Notes under the pieces: generated by a model | Database searches by the model: none | What the model saw: the letters and a program-made list of their open reading frames with translations, nothing else | Told to the model about the DNA's origin: nothing | Translations under genes and position numbers: made by a program | NCBI GenBank assembly: GCA_003118195.1 | Contig: BEXV01000003.1 | Coordinates: 416,657 to 480,656, forward strand | DNA from: Hemicentrotus pulcherrimus | Taxonomy: Eukaryota; Echinodermata; Echinoidea; Camarodonta; Strongylocentrotidae | Direction of reading: 5' to 3' | Length of the DNA stretch: 64,000 bases | Shown: in pieces, positions 26,821 to 39,800 of the stretch | Position numbering within the stretch: position 1 is the first letter of the stretch | Layout of the letters: every line of letters starts with the position of its first letter

Positions 26821-28928
26821 TAAAGAGAAAGATTCGACCAATACTGTGCGTCCATTCCATCATACATAATTCCTTTAAAAAAATGACAGAGGGAGAATAG
26901 CTTAAGGGCTTTTCTTTTATACGAATCCATAATCCATGATGTATTTATTTCCCTTTTTTCAAGCCCTCGTCCCTCGCTCAATGAAGACCATATTTTGGGG
27001 ATGAATTTGCGCCGATGCACGTGACACGAACGGCACCTTTTATCGTCCGTCGTAGAAACATAGAGCCCCACCAGACGGTATGTTATTAACACTCCTAAAC
27101 ATACACCGCTTATTTTCAAACATACCTCACCCTAAGCCTCCCCATGCTCTTGGCATAAACCGTGGCACATACTTAACATTCGTAGCTCCAAGGAGAGAAA
27201 CACCCCCCCCCCTCCCACTCCCCCTCCCGTCGTCCAATACCAATCATCGTGGTCACACAACATTTCCCCTATTTAGAACAACGCTATAAGTCCCTGTCAT
27301 CCCGTTATTGATTTCCAATGGTCTGCTTTAGAGTTGAATTAACTGGAAAGATTGGATTGGATTGTTTGGTTATATTGGTATCTTGTTCACATCAATATAC
27401 ACGGTGAAAAAAGTGGCTAAGACAAATAGGCCACATTGTTTGGCTTAAAATGCTTGGAGTGGGGAGAGATAGGAGGGGGTACGCGAGGGGTGCGATACCA
27501 CTGTTGATAGGAAGAGTTCTGTCTACCAAGCGCTACCTGGGGGTCTGATGTGTCCTTCACCCTCACCTCTTGCATATGCTCCATATTAATACAATATTTG
27601 CTTCCCCCCCTCCTTAACGCAGGTACATGCTCATCATACATATACTTTCATCTCGTTTCCTCTCTTCATCTTCTCCTCACGCTATTATTTACATCTTTTA
27701 AGTTACTCAGGTGTTTAGAACAAAAGACATAACTGGTTCCACTTCGTTGAAGGTTCCTCATCTGGTATGAGATCGCATCAAGTTAGCTGCTGGAATCCAC
27801 TGCCCATTTTCACGTCTGCTGCCAAAACAACTCGAAATTGGTAAATGATATTTGTTTAAAATAATACGCGTATTTGTAACTCTAGAATTAAATGACGATT
27901 AGGATTGATAATTATTTACAAAAGAAACAAAAATAGTTATGTTCTATTTATTTGTAGACATTAAATTTGAATTACAATTACCCCCCCCCGAAACAAAAGC
28001 AAAGAGAAACTTGAAAGATGTATTTTTAAAAAGATAACATAATCTGTGACCTATATACGCAATTCAATTCTTATGTTCATATTATAGATGTCTGATACAA
28101 CTAGTATGCATTCATATACTTAACAGTGACAAATTCAGATAATTCCCCTTGTTCCTGGTCATCAAAGTTTTACAGAATATCGCTGCCTTTCTAAAGAATC
28201 CCGACATTTTACATCCCCAATTATACGCCCCCAACATTTTACATACTACAGAACTGAAATCTAAAAATATTTTCCAATAGCCCACACTTTGACTCAAATT
28301 CCGTCCGTATTATAACGTGTTTTTTTATTATTATTTTAAGGACATGTTTAAGCATGTACCTCCTACCCGTGTATCAGGCTATTTACCAAGCACAAAATGA
28401 CCAACCAGAAAAACCACTTTGATCCTGTTTACATGATGTTAAATAAACAAATAAACAGGACACATTTCTTCCAAAACTTGAATTGGCATGATGAATTTAC
28501 CATTAAGAACAAAATGAGTAATGGTTATTTTCGATAATAGTCATGAACCAAAAAAAGAAATCTTGTGCAATAATCAGCATCATCAATATTGCTAGATATA
28601 GATTTTATTATCTCATTAGTTATTTCTGTACTGTGGGAGGCGATTGTGTTGTTCCTGAATGTAAAAATTAATCTGAATCTGTATCTGAAAAAAAACACAT
28701 GAAAACAACTGAGCATGCATGATTTAAAATATATATGACTGCTGTGGTACACATAAGGAGCATGAAATGTTATATTCAGAATGGGTATATATATATTTGT
28801 ATTCATTGATTTGATTTCTCAAAACTCCAATTTCTACATAACAAAGATGCAAACATTTTCCATATTCTTAGCTTATAATACAAACTGAACATAATTATAA
28901 CAACAAATTCTATCATTTGATAAACGAA
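26821..28928. other. gene-free stretch
   Basis: AT-rich, with a C run near 27205 and no supported gene. Short frames on both strands have no recognisable domain. Confidence 0.4.
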
Positions 28929-28989
28929 CATAATTACAATATATTTCGTAATGTGTGATTTAACCATTACGAAATATGTTGTAATTTTG
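28929..28989 (+). ncRNA. 61-nt hairpin candidate (miRNA-like stem)
   Basis: The arms 28932-28953 and 28965-28986 are complementary over 22 positions. The only non-Watson-Crick pair (28940/28978) becomes G-U in a + strand transcript. The loop is 11 nt. Two further pairs lie below a single T-T mismatch. The stem length resembles a microRNA duplex, but the lower stem is short and I recognise no known microRNA. A tiny palindromic transposon remnant is the alternative. Confidence 0.3.
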
Positions 28990-30720
28990 ATTTCCATATT
29001 TTTAAACATACACAGTTATGGGTTTTTCCTTTATAAGAACACACCATCTACCCCCAAACCCTTCTCCTCTCGTCCCCCTCCTCTAAATCCCTAGACATGA
29101 ATGATAAATACAATTTGACATCGATGACAACACTACAGTGTACATTGATTCTACACGTTGTCCCAATATCAAATTGTACCTTGTTGAAATAGAATAATTA
29201 TTTATCGAGGTGTGAAAACCATTCCGTATGTCACATTTCCTTCAATCACTTCGTACTTCTATTAACATCGGACCAAATAAAGGCTTTGTTTTGATACCAT
29301 GTTGATCATATTAGAAAGTCTGAGCCAGTGTAATCAATATTCCATCTTCTTAAAAAAAACGAAGATGTCTGGTCTATCTGTCCTCCAGGATGCCTCGAAG
29401 TATCTTTAGTCTAAACATACCTATATTTAAACTTAACACGTGATGACACATGGAATGTTATTTGTTTGTAGATTTCCTGACAATTTCAAGAATTCAAAAT
29501 TAGATGCAATCCTTTCCTGAGAACAACAGACTGATCACACCCACGAAAACGTGAGATATCCGTCCCTCCTCGTGGAACATTTAAAACGTTGAAAAAGAAC
29601 ATCTTCAAGCAAAGATTAGTCTTCATCGGTGACTTTCTTCAACGTTTAAAGCCATCAAACTTAATTTAGTTTATGCGAATGCGTAGCTCTTAGATTGTAT
29701 TATTGAGCATTTTTGCGACCTGTTTTTATTTCTTTCTTTGACCTTATATCGACTCTCAAATGATGTGGTAATTTAATTTTGACTCTCTGTGGAATATATA
29801 ATTGAAATACACATCTTGAACATGCATCAAAAATGTCAAATGAAATCAAATCGATTCAAATTACTACAAAGGGGTTTCATTTTTCAGACTAAAGTAAAGT
29901 CAATATTTCTAGTTCAGAGTTATTTTCGGCTCTCGTTCCCCCGAAAATAAAAAGAAAGTGCACGCGATGTTGCTTAGAGAGCGTTAGAGGGTGCAAGAAG
30001 ACAGGAGGAGACCCACTAATGCACCTCCTTCCACTCTTAATTCATTCGGTGTTCCCCTCTTTTCCATGCCAGGAGGCTGGCTGGACCACTCCTCCTACAC
30101 CCCTCTAAAGATAGAGTCCTAATAGGTGGCCTGCTTAAAGGGGGTGAACAGCGGCGTATTCAGAAATTGGTGAACAGGTGGGGGATTCTCCCAAAAATTG
30201 AAACGGCGGAATATAACCTTATTTAGAAAACCATAGGCCTATTGCATCGAATTTAGGAGGGGAGGGCGGGGGTTGAATCCTCCCCAAAATGGAAGGCGCA
30301 AAATGTGGGGGGCTGCTGGGAATACCATTGACCTACTGCAAGTTTACATGATTTTTCGATTGCGTACTTAGTAGATACATGCACTAATCAAGACTCGAAA
30401 AGCAACTCGCATGACTAGTCTTTACGTCAACTTTTCAATGCGTTCAATATATGCACTGTTTTTCCTTTTGTATTTTCTTTTTTTTTTTGTTATGTGTTTT
30501 ACATTGACCTTTTACATGATACCACTCTTGCGTCAAAGACCGCGCTATTTACTGACGCGAGTCTCCGTCAGCAAAATGACGTGTGATGGCCGGGCCTTTG
30601 CATTTTCTTTACGTGCAAACAAGTTTATATCTTCTCCCATCATCTTCAACGCTCCTCAACCAATTTTCATCACCAACATTTTCTCAAACATATCGTCCTA
30701 GAATATTCAATTTCATTTTA
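28990..30720. other. gene-free stretch
   Basis: It holds an imperfect inverted repeat at 29580-29597 and 29633-29650 (core AACGTTGAA) and G-rich, repeat-like sequence at about 30150-30330. No gene is supported; the + frame at 30411-30701 is hydrophobic because it is T-rich. Confidence 0.4.
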
Positions 30721-30730
30721 ATCATCATCG

Positions 30731-30766
<36 letters not shown>
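30721..30766. repeat. (ATC)n microsatellite
   Basis: About fifteen ATC units with one CG-containing variant. Confidence 0.9.
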
Positions 30767-30767
<1 letters not shown>

Positions 30768-31769
30768 CAGAATTATCCTCACCTGCATCGTCAATATCAT
30801 CATCAGTATACTTTGTATTGTCAATTACCTATCCATTCTGCTTAATAAATGTGTTAATCTATTTCGTGAGTTTTGTCTGGAGTTGTCATATTTTCAAGCA
30901 ATCTGTTAACAATGACAAGACTACTTCAGCTAATAATTGTTTAATGTTTGATGAAATGTAGTTATTATGAAAGTTTATCATTTCGTTTTTGAAAATAACA
31001 ATTGTTGTATTTATTTACTTATTTATGATTCACTGTCAGAAAAATGCTTACTGTATCTTTTTTACTATTGTTATCGAAAAATTGTACTTATATGAAAGCA
31101 GAAGAAAAATAAAATTCTAATAAAATCAAATAAAATCCAAATTTCAATTTTATATAATTGAAACCTGGCCTTTAACCCACTGAAGGTGATTTTTGGAGCG
31201 CCTTGAGTCGAGGTGATCTGTTATATCCTCTTCTCGCGTGCCATCTCCAGTCGTCCAGAGGAAGAAGGAGAGATAACGCGATAAGCCCGTCCTATTTTCC
31301 CCAAATCAGGCTGAATTACCTGTTTCTGAATATTAAACAAAAAAAAGCTGATACAGGGTTATCTTGAGCCAATATACAGGTGAATACCCTCATTGTACTT
31401 TCCTTCTTTGGAAATGAGCCTTTTAACACTCATGTTTAGAAGCTTCTTGAATGCTTATCAAAAATTGCTATGATAATGATACATGTAGATCCGTAATCTA
31501 CAAGACAAGTGTTGATCTTCTTATTGTCTATAACACAATAAGAATGATGATAAGATTGAAATTGGGTTTACAAAGGCCGATATTTGAAATGACTTATTAT
31601 TTACGGGAATGAAGTTAAATATGATTATGTTTACTTATCAATATACTGTCTAACATTTCCATAACAAAAGCTGAAATTTTGTAATTATCATATTGGTTTC
31701 TTGAAGCACGAATGCATGATATAGTTTGAAAATCTAAAAAATGGAATTGGTTCGGGAAAGATAAACCCG
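30767..31769. other. gene-free stretch
   Basis: AT-rich. A small perfect hairpin (CTTATTGT and ACAATAAG, 7-nt loop) lies at about 31520-31542. I see nothing else. Confidence 0.4.
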
Positions 31770-31912
31770 GAGAGATAGTGAGATAGAGAGGGTTTGAGCA
31801 AGAGAAAATGATATGGAGAGAGAGGAGGGAGGGGAGATAGGGGAAGGAGGAGAGAGAGATAGTGTGTTAGTGTGTGGGAGAGAGAGAGAGAGAGAGAGAG
31901 GAGGGGGGAATT
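31770..31912. repeat. GA-rich tract with pure (GA)n core
   Basis: Purine-rich GAGA/GGGA sequence with an uninterrupted GA run at about 31877-31900. The Ser/Leu/Pro-rich minus frames here are its translation. Confidence 0.9.
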
Positions 31913-32246
31913 GTAAGTGAATACGATGAACACGTTTGGAGTTACACAAGTGTATACCTCTATTCGTTTTTTTGTGAAAAATAAATATTTCCCTAATCCT
32001 TCTTGTCACTACATAAAGTATAGTTCCAAAAACACTTGCCACTGAAAAAACATCCTTTATTTCAAGGAGAGCGATTAAGTTGAAAATGTAAATATTCTTT
32101 CTTTGACAAAATGTAGCGTGTACTTGCAAAGAGACATTCCTGAATAACAGATATGGCTTCATGGATGGGGAACAATAAGAAGGAATTACATTAGCCCCAT
32201 TATTTTACCCCAATGAAGCCGTCTCCGAGGTGAAAATACTTTCATA

Positions 32247-32248
<2 letters not shown>
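31913..32248. other. gene-free stretch
   Basis: AT-rich; nothing recognisable. Confidence 0.4.

Positions 32249-32286
<38 letters not shown>
32249..32286. repeat. (TA)n microsatellite
   Basis: Nineteen uninterrupted TA units. Confidence 0.95.
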
Positions 32287-32289
<3 letters not shown>

Positions 32290-32594
32290 TATTGTTTTCC
32301 CCGTTTCATTTTGTTTATTTATCAAACAAAATGAATGTTTGGGATTGTATGTTACGTTTTCATATTCGTCGCGGGAATATACTTCTGACCCATGTTTTGT
32401 TAAATAATTGTATAGAGATTTTCATTGTTCAAGTGTTTTTATATTCATTCATGTTGTGGTTGATTGGTGGAGCTCTTTTACTCGGAAATTTATTGACTCT
32501 TCTGCAACTGAAGCTTATCTCCTCTGTGTATGGCCCCGCAATATAGTCTTATCTTTCAATCTGTTGGTTTATCTTGTCTCCATATTTCTAGATA

Positions 32595-32595
32595 T

Positions 32596-32626
<31 letters not shown>
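32595..32626. repeat. (TA)n microsatellite abutting the gap
   Basis: TA repeats with one TG variant run directly into the N block. The sequence between this and the previous TA array holds no gene. Confidence 0.9.
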
Positions 32627-33475
32627 NNNNNNNNNNNNNNNNNNNNNNNNNNNNNNNNNNNNNNNNNNNNNNNNNNNNNNNNNNNNNNNNNNNNNNNNNN
32701 NNNNNNNNNNNNNNNNNNNNNNNNNNNNNNNNNNNNNNNNNNNNNNNNNNNNNNNNNNNNNNNNNNNNNNNNNNNNNNNNNNNNNNNNNNNNNNNNNNNN
32801 NNNNNNNNNNNNNNNNNNNNNNNNNNNNNNNNNNNNNNNNNNNNNNNNNNNNNNNNNNNNNNNNNNNNNNNNNNNNNNNNNNNNNNNNNNNNNNNNNNNN
32901 NNNNNNNNNNNNNNNNNNNNNNNNNNNNNNNNNNNNNNNNNNNNNNNNNNNNNNNNNNNNNNNNNNNNNNNNNNNNNNNNNNNNNNNNNNNNNNNNNNNN
33001 NNNNNNNNNNNNNNNNNNNNNNNNNNNNNNNNNNNNNNNNNNNNNNNNNNNNNNNNNNNNNNNNNNNNNNNNNNNNNNNNNNNNNNNNNNNNNNNNNNNN
33101 NNNNNNNNNNNNNNNNNNNNNNNNNNNNNNNNNNNNNNNNNNNNNNNNNNNNNNNNNNNNNNNNNNNNNNNNNNNNNNNNNNNNNNNNNNNNNNNNNNNN
33201 NNNNNNNNNNNNNNNNNNNNNNNNNNNNNNNNNNNNNNNNNNNNNNNNNNNNNNNNNNNNNNNNNNNNNNNNNNNNNNNNNNNNNNNNNNNNNNNNNNNN
33301 NNNNNNNNNNNNNNNNNNNNNNNNNNNNNNNNNNNNNNNNNNNNNNNNNNNNNNNNNNNNNNNNNNNNNNNNNNNNNNNNNNNNNNNNNNNNNNNNNNNN
33401 NNNNNNNNNNNNNNNNNNNNNNNNNNNNNNNNNNNNNNNNNNNNNNNNNNNNNNNNNNNNNNNNNNNNNNNNNNN
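32627..33475. other. assembly gap, 849 N
   Basis: Unbroken N between a TA array and a 30-base A run. Long open frames that cross it are artefacts. Confidence 1.

Positions 33476-33505
<30 letters not shown>
33476..33505. repeat. poly-A run
   Basis: Thirty A immediately after the gap. It could be a retroelement tail whose body lies in the gap, or a plain homopolymer. Confidence 0.9.
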
Positions 33506-33507
<2 letters not shown>

Positions 33508-36304
33508 TTGCTCAACAACGTATACCAGACTTCTACGAATAGCTTCAATACAGATTGGTAGCAACAGCGGATAGGCTTTATTTGGGACAATTATGAACAC
33601 CAAATTACATTAGTTTATTTGAAACCTTTTAAATTTCATGGAAGAGGACCTTGCCTATAAAATAGCTCATTTTACTACTTTAACAAAATGAACACAACCC
33701 ATTACTATATGAGGCGGTAGAGAGGGACCATAATCAGCTAAAATGTCATGCTTACACATTTCCTTGAAGTTTAAATGGAATTCAAACGAATCAAAATATA
33801 TTTCTTCATCAAACTCCGTCTCTTCGAATTGGGCTTATAATTTACCATATTACATCTGTGAATTTATATGAAAGGCGTGGTAAAACATTTTGACTGATAA
33901 TGAAATATAGTATGTTCTATACTAGTATACACAATAGCGAAGTATGTTTTATGATCAAAATAATAATGTGACACCAATGTAGTGCGACAAATATCGTGAT
34001 AAATACAATTTATGATCACTAATGATATAAAAGAAGTAGTATAATCTTGTTTCATATAAACACTAAAATATTATTTGTCAATAATATTATGATAATATTT
34101 TATATGGATATAAATCATGATAGTTGCATTAGCTATCTAGGATAGATTTATGCACAATTTAAAGAATCTTATATACTTATTTTCTCTTGCTAAATACTAA
34201 ACTATATATTTGATAAATCACAGACATGATAATGATTATATACATAAGACCGCACCTCTTTTTCTCTTAACCGCATGTGAACAACGATTCCTCTACTGCT
34301 ATTCTTACACAAATATTGACAAATTGTAGTTTCCTAACTCTTCCCATCCCTACCCATCCTGACGTCATATGTCTCTTATTTTTCACTAACATCCAAATAC
34401 GTACAGGGGATTCAACTATCTCTCTGTGGAAAATAAATCCGTCTCAATAAAAGTGATACGGAAAAGGGGTGTGTTGAGGGGTATAACCATCACAGGAAAA
34501 ACGCCAGCGGCAGAATGTTTTCAGATTTTCCTCCCCTCCTCTTTGAGGACTCCATATTTCAGGCAGATTAAAAATAAATTTGCCTCTTAGGCATATGATA
34601 TTATATTAAGCTTTTCGTGAAGATAGTAAGCGATGCTTTGTAAATGTTTCACATTGAAAGCCAGTGTTTCCCCCGCTTACAGATTGTCTTATCAAATCTT
34701 AGTTTGGAAAAGTCTACACGCTCCTACTAAATTAAATAAATCTCTATGCTACTAAACTTTCAAATTTAGAAGATATATACTAATATATCAAGTTTAACAT
34801 ATTTATGACAACATGCGATTTATCATGCAATAATCACAATCGAAAGAAGAAATAAGTGTTCATCGGAGCTAATCAAATTTCATATTGAGATCTCGAATTC
34901 TTACTTTAAAATTTTCTAAAATCGAGGAGAAAACAAATCAATTAATCAACTCAATTTTAAGACAATAATTATGATATAACTCAAGAAAAATTATACGTTA
35001 TAAATACTTTTCAGCATTTATATCGAAATCTAGAAGTCATGAAAATTAAGCCCGCAAACTATTATATTTGGTATATAATCTCACTTTGAAAACATCTCTT
35101 TTGTTGTAATGTTGTATTATAATTGAAGGCAGAACTCAAATTTGAATAAAAGATTATCAAGAGTATATCAAGTTTATCAGGAAGCTTCAAGATTTTAAAG
35201 TATAAACAAACAAAAACGTTTTAGGGATGAATGATCTCGTATTATCATTGCCTGATAACTGAAAGTAGAATATTGATATTTGATAGCTATATCTTCGGAG
35301 TATTAGGCCACAAGATTCTTTTTGCAATCATAATTCTCTAGCTATTCGACAAGTTATTTGAGTTTTGATTTGTTCTTTCTTCAAATGACTGATAATACAC
35401 ACTACCATTCAGAGATAGATATATTTTAATACTAATATATTCTTTTCAGGGAACATTTTTTTTTCTCTGATGTTCTTCCACACTTGAATAATAACAATGC
35501 TAATGCTCACCAATTAATTGTTCACCTTTCCCCAGAGCTCAACCTTCTCTTTAGAAGTTTAGGAGTCGATTCCTTGAACGAACGCCTACGCAGTGCTTTT
35601 ATACACTTTTCAGTCATATCGAAGATCAACAGAAAATGACGCTGGCATATGTAATATTTCTTATATAAAATGTTAGTTTGATATAATATACATTATACCG
35701 AAATGTTTGTTATTATAACCATGTCTGATTTCAATTTATTAGTCCGGTGTTTCCAAGAACGAACGCCTACTCAATGCTTCACACACAGCATATGATCTTA
35801 AAACATTGATAATGATGTTTGTTTGTCAGTGATATCATGTACTGCACAATAATTCTTTTGTACAACATGAGCTTGTTGAACTAGGTCCATGGTTGAACGT
35901 CGTCTGAAAATGAAAATGAAATCTGACACAACGTCGGGGGCGAAAGTTTACTGGTTTATTGTTCCACGTTCCACATAAAAAGATTGTCTCATAAATACGA
36001 TTTAAGCAGAGAATTCGTAATAAAACAATGATTGACATAATATTTATAACATCGAGAAATATTGATGTGAAATATGGAGGAACCTCTTAAGACGCAAATA
36101 TTCTATTAGTAAGGTTTACGGGAAAGAAAAACAAAAAGAGCAAAATTTGTGTAACTGAATTCGACAGCCATAAAGAATGACTAATAAATGCTTGAGTCGC
36201 TGACACATTAGCATTATGTATATAACGTAAACAAAGAGGTGTTATGTGAAGAATACGTGCATGTAGACGTTGATAAAATGATAATCATATATTTTAGAAA
36301 GCTT
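33506..36304. other. very AT-rich gene-free stretch
   Basis: No gene, RNA or element is supported. Two near-identical 28-base words (35571-35598 and 35752-35779, core GAACGAACGCCTAC) lie 181 bases apart. Confidence 0.45.
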
Positions 36305-36446
36305 ATAACCAAGTCGACGCGGAAGTGCGCTTTAGTATGGCATTGAATCCTCATTATCGAGTCCCTAGGCGAGGATGTAAAGCCATTGGTCTCCTGCTTG
36401 CTTATTAACAAGCGGTCAAGCCTAAACATACTTTCTTGGCAGTCAG
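36305..36446 (+). mobile_element. SINE family B, 5'-truncated copy
   Basis: This aligns by eye with the body of the copy at 46659-46848: a shared run from AACCAAGTC..., through a GGCATT...TCCTCATTA block, a GTCCC...GAGGA block and a GCTTGCTTATTAACAAGC-like block, to CTTTCTTGGCAGTCAG. The tRNA-like head is missing; the copy begins just after where the B box would be. A more complete SINE of another family starts about 100 bases downstream. Confidence 0.7.
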
Positions 36447-36542
36447 ATCAAAACAAACCATCATAATCAACGGTAACACTATCGCCGTCTATCAAAGGAT
36501 AAGGTCTAAAAGAGGCCAGTCCACGGTACACGCTACCAATAA

Positions 36543-36878
36543 GTAGTCGAGTAGTCGAGTCGTTTTAAGCAATTGACTTGAAATGTTAAGGTCGTGGGTT
36601 CGATCCCCGACACGGCCCTTATGTCCTTTGACAAGGCATTCATCTTTCTTTACCACTCCATACTCAGGGGAGAAATAGGGACCTAGTAGGATGAGGAAGG
36701 CCTTATATGCGCCACATGCCCTCGATCAAGGTGACCATTATGGTAGGAATACTCCCCAGGGAGTGGAGATGCATGTACTTTGTGCGTCAGTAATCCAATG
36801 ACCGGGGTAATGATATCTGTAAAAATGCTCAAAGACAGTATTTCGTATCAAACGCTGTATAAATCCAGATCATTATTT
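36543..36878 (+). mobile_element. SINE family A, tRNA-derived
   Basis: It has a tRNA-like head with a clear RNA polymerase III B box (GGTTCGATCCC, 36597-36607) inside GTCGTGGGTTCGATCCCCGA, and a degenerate A-box region. A body follows that contains GGCAAG/GACAAGGCATTCATC, CCTAGTAGGATGA and ACTCCCCAGGGAGTGGAGAT, ending near CGCTGTATAAAT with a T/A-rich tail. The same body occurs on the minus strand at 48035-48307 and, more diverged, on the + strand at 51048-51399. SINEs are non-autonomous and depend on a LINE reverse transcriptase. Confidence 0.85.
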
Positions 36879-39800
36879 TTTTTGATTAAAAATAAATAAA
36901 TATGAACTTGAAATATAAAAATGAAAATAAACATGAATTTTTATCGAATGTGTAATTTCCTATCTAGTCTTATTATGACCTCTAGAAAGGCTATCGACTT
37001 ATTAATACGATGATTCCTTTTAGATGCGGTCCAAGTATTTTTGAAGTACGAACATATATCGACATCAAAAGTATAATTCAAATTCATATTGGTCTAAAAA
37101 TGGCTTAAGAATATAGGATTATTGACCGAGTTCGATGATATACGAAAATCTTAGATATCATATCGGCGGTTATAGGACAAATTATCTTGGCCAGGGGTTC
37201 GTTTACCATTGAGTTAGTTACCCATGATTTATACAAGAGCCATGAATAGGGTATATACCGGTTCATCGATTGTGTAACTTCAGTAGGGCCAATAAAGTAC
37301 TCCAAGTTTAAGTACACGTCCTTCGCTTCCTGGTGCGTATTAAAGAGCATGGCTGAATCACCACAAAAGAAATACTTTACGGGAAAAAACTGCGATTAAG
37401 CAATTAAAGTTGGCTAATCTTTGAGAAGTGGGGTAGCAAAAGCTTTAGGCATTGTGTGTCGAGAGACCAGTAGCTGTTATGACGGGGGTGTATACTAAAT
37501 AATGGTCAATTGACTTCTGTATTTCTTCTGTAGCAAACGGTGCCCTAACGGCATGGTGGCCCCGCCATATATATAGGCCTCTTCTAAAAACCAAGATGGT
37601 ATTCAGGTACCATCTTTAATACGGAGTGTTATATGCCCGACGCACATTACACGATTCTTCTGCGATCCGATTTTCAAATAAGTGTCTATTACATTAGATA
37701 TGGAAATCTAAACAAACGTCATCTTCCTGATGATGATAGGAGTACCAACCACCTAAATTTTATTCATTTTAGCTTTCTGGTCAGGATTAAAGCTTAAATA
37801 GCCTCGAATCGTAAACAATTGCACAAATGGTTTGACGTCACTATAATTTTCAATTTAGAAAATAAAACTGAAAAATATAAAACTGTACATGCAAATAGTA
37901 CAATGTAAAATATGCAAATATGAAATTGATACATTCAATACTTCAATTAATATGGTAAAAGGAAGAAAAAGAAAAAGAAGCAGAGAAAGAAGAAAAGAAG
38001 CAGCTTTTCCTTCTCCAAAGTAGTTTGAAATCCCTTGAAATTCAGATTTTATCAAGCATAATGACTATTCAGATCCTCGACCATTACGATTTCATAAGTT
38101 TGAATGTTCATGTTAAACGATGCTGCCATTTCTTTTAAAATCGGATCTCACAGTCTGTCTGTTTTGTTTTTTATTGTGTTTTAATGTGTTTGGTTGTGTT
38201 CCACAATGGGATATCTTCCCCCGAAAGCATTACAAGGGTGCATGGAGAAAAAAACGTTAAATAATTGTAACTCCTAAGTACGGGAAGACATGCACAAATC
38301 AATAGGCCTTTCAATATACCGTACATTAATCTCTATCATGTTAAAAATTCGATTAATGTTGAGTTCTGTCGGAAATAATCCTGAGAATGTTTATATTCTT
38401 AATGCCATATAAGGTCAGATTTCACTAAAGATGAGTGATAGTGATTTTCCGGAAATATTTGCACATGGATTGCAATAGGTAAAAATGAGGGGCTAAACCC
38501 TGGATTTAAATAAATTTGCATTAGTTCCAAGTATAACTTTAGTCGATTAGTTTAGCGTTGTATTTTGGATATACACATTTTTTTAAAACACCGAATAAGG
38601 ATTATACTGACTATCTTTTGTACATGGTATAGAATTCAGATTAAGTCGATGGCCAAATATCCGATCATTTGGATTCCGGTGGGACTAAAATAAATTAAGT
38701 TCGCTTAAGCTTCTCTATCTGGAGAAGATCGGATGCTCTTCATTTTTTTTTGGGGGGGGGATGATTATTGAGCTGCGATCAGTGACCTTACACTGTTAAT
38801 GACGTGAAGCAGATGTCTTCTGTTCGGGGTGAGCGATGCGTTTTTGTTTCGTTTTCATCGTCATCGATATAACCCTTGCCCGTATTGTTGAGCTATATAA
38901 CCTATAAATGCAACCGATTTTATGGACATTTGCATCTTCAATGATTGCAAACATCGTTGGGTCAATACAAAAGGAGGATGATTGGGGAGGGAGGAGTCTT
39001 CCTCTTAGAGATATAATATTGCAAGTAGGGTGTGTCGAAAAGAAAGCGGCATCGGCACGCTTTCATCTTGGTTTCCCGGCATGAATGCAGCTTTGCCGAT
39101 TAGTGTGCAAGGGATAATTGCCAGTTAACAATTAGCTAGCCTAGGGTAGAAAGTTGATTAGGAGGCCAGGTATAGGGGAAAGGTGGTGTGTATGTACAAT
39201 TAAGAGGGAGTTTTAGCTTACCTTAATCTCTTAAGGCATTGTGATATATCTCCTTGTGGTTCTTCCTATATCTCCCATGCTTCTAATTAAATTCATTTCA
39301 TTGTCGTGAGCCGCCGCAGTACATGGTCAAGGTGATGGAAAGAGGCTTAGTAGTGTATTATGAAAATAAATGGACTATCGGAGCTTCTTCTATTTTCAAA
39401 ATACCCAGTCTTCGCATAAAGTATTTCATGGCTCATTTATGTTATTATTTGCAGGGGAGAACAACATAGAGTTGTAATTCTTCACGAATTGAAAGATAGA
39501 TGGAATTACAGAGGATACGAGGAAGCAAGAGGCGAAGATAATAAATTAGGTAAAACGAAAGATAAAGAAACAAGAGAGGATGAAGAACAGAAGGGGGTAA
39601 ATTAAGATCGAGGAAAATGAACGAACGGAGCATAAGAAGAGAAAGGTGACGATATTAAATTATGACGGCATACCATAGCTTGCTGTCGTAACTATAATTA
39701 TGATGACCCATCATATGATATGATTACTAGGACATAAAGCCTAGCTATCAAGTTTGTTAATTCTTCAAGCAGTAGCCGTCGTGTACCAACATCGTCGAGT

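Noticed and set aside
32408..33603. Frames of 331-388 codons across 32.6-33.5 kb
   Set aside because: They consist almost entirely of N and exist only because the gap contains no stop codons.
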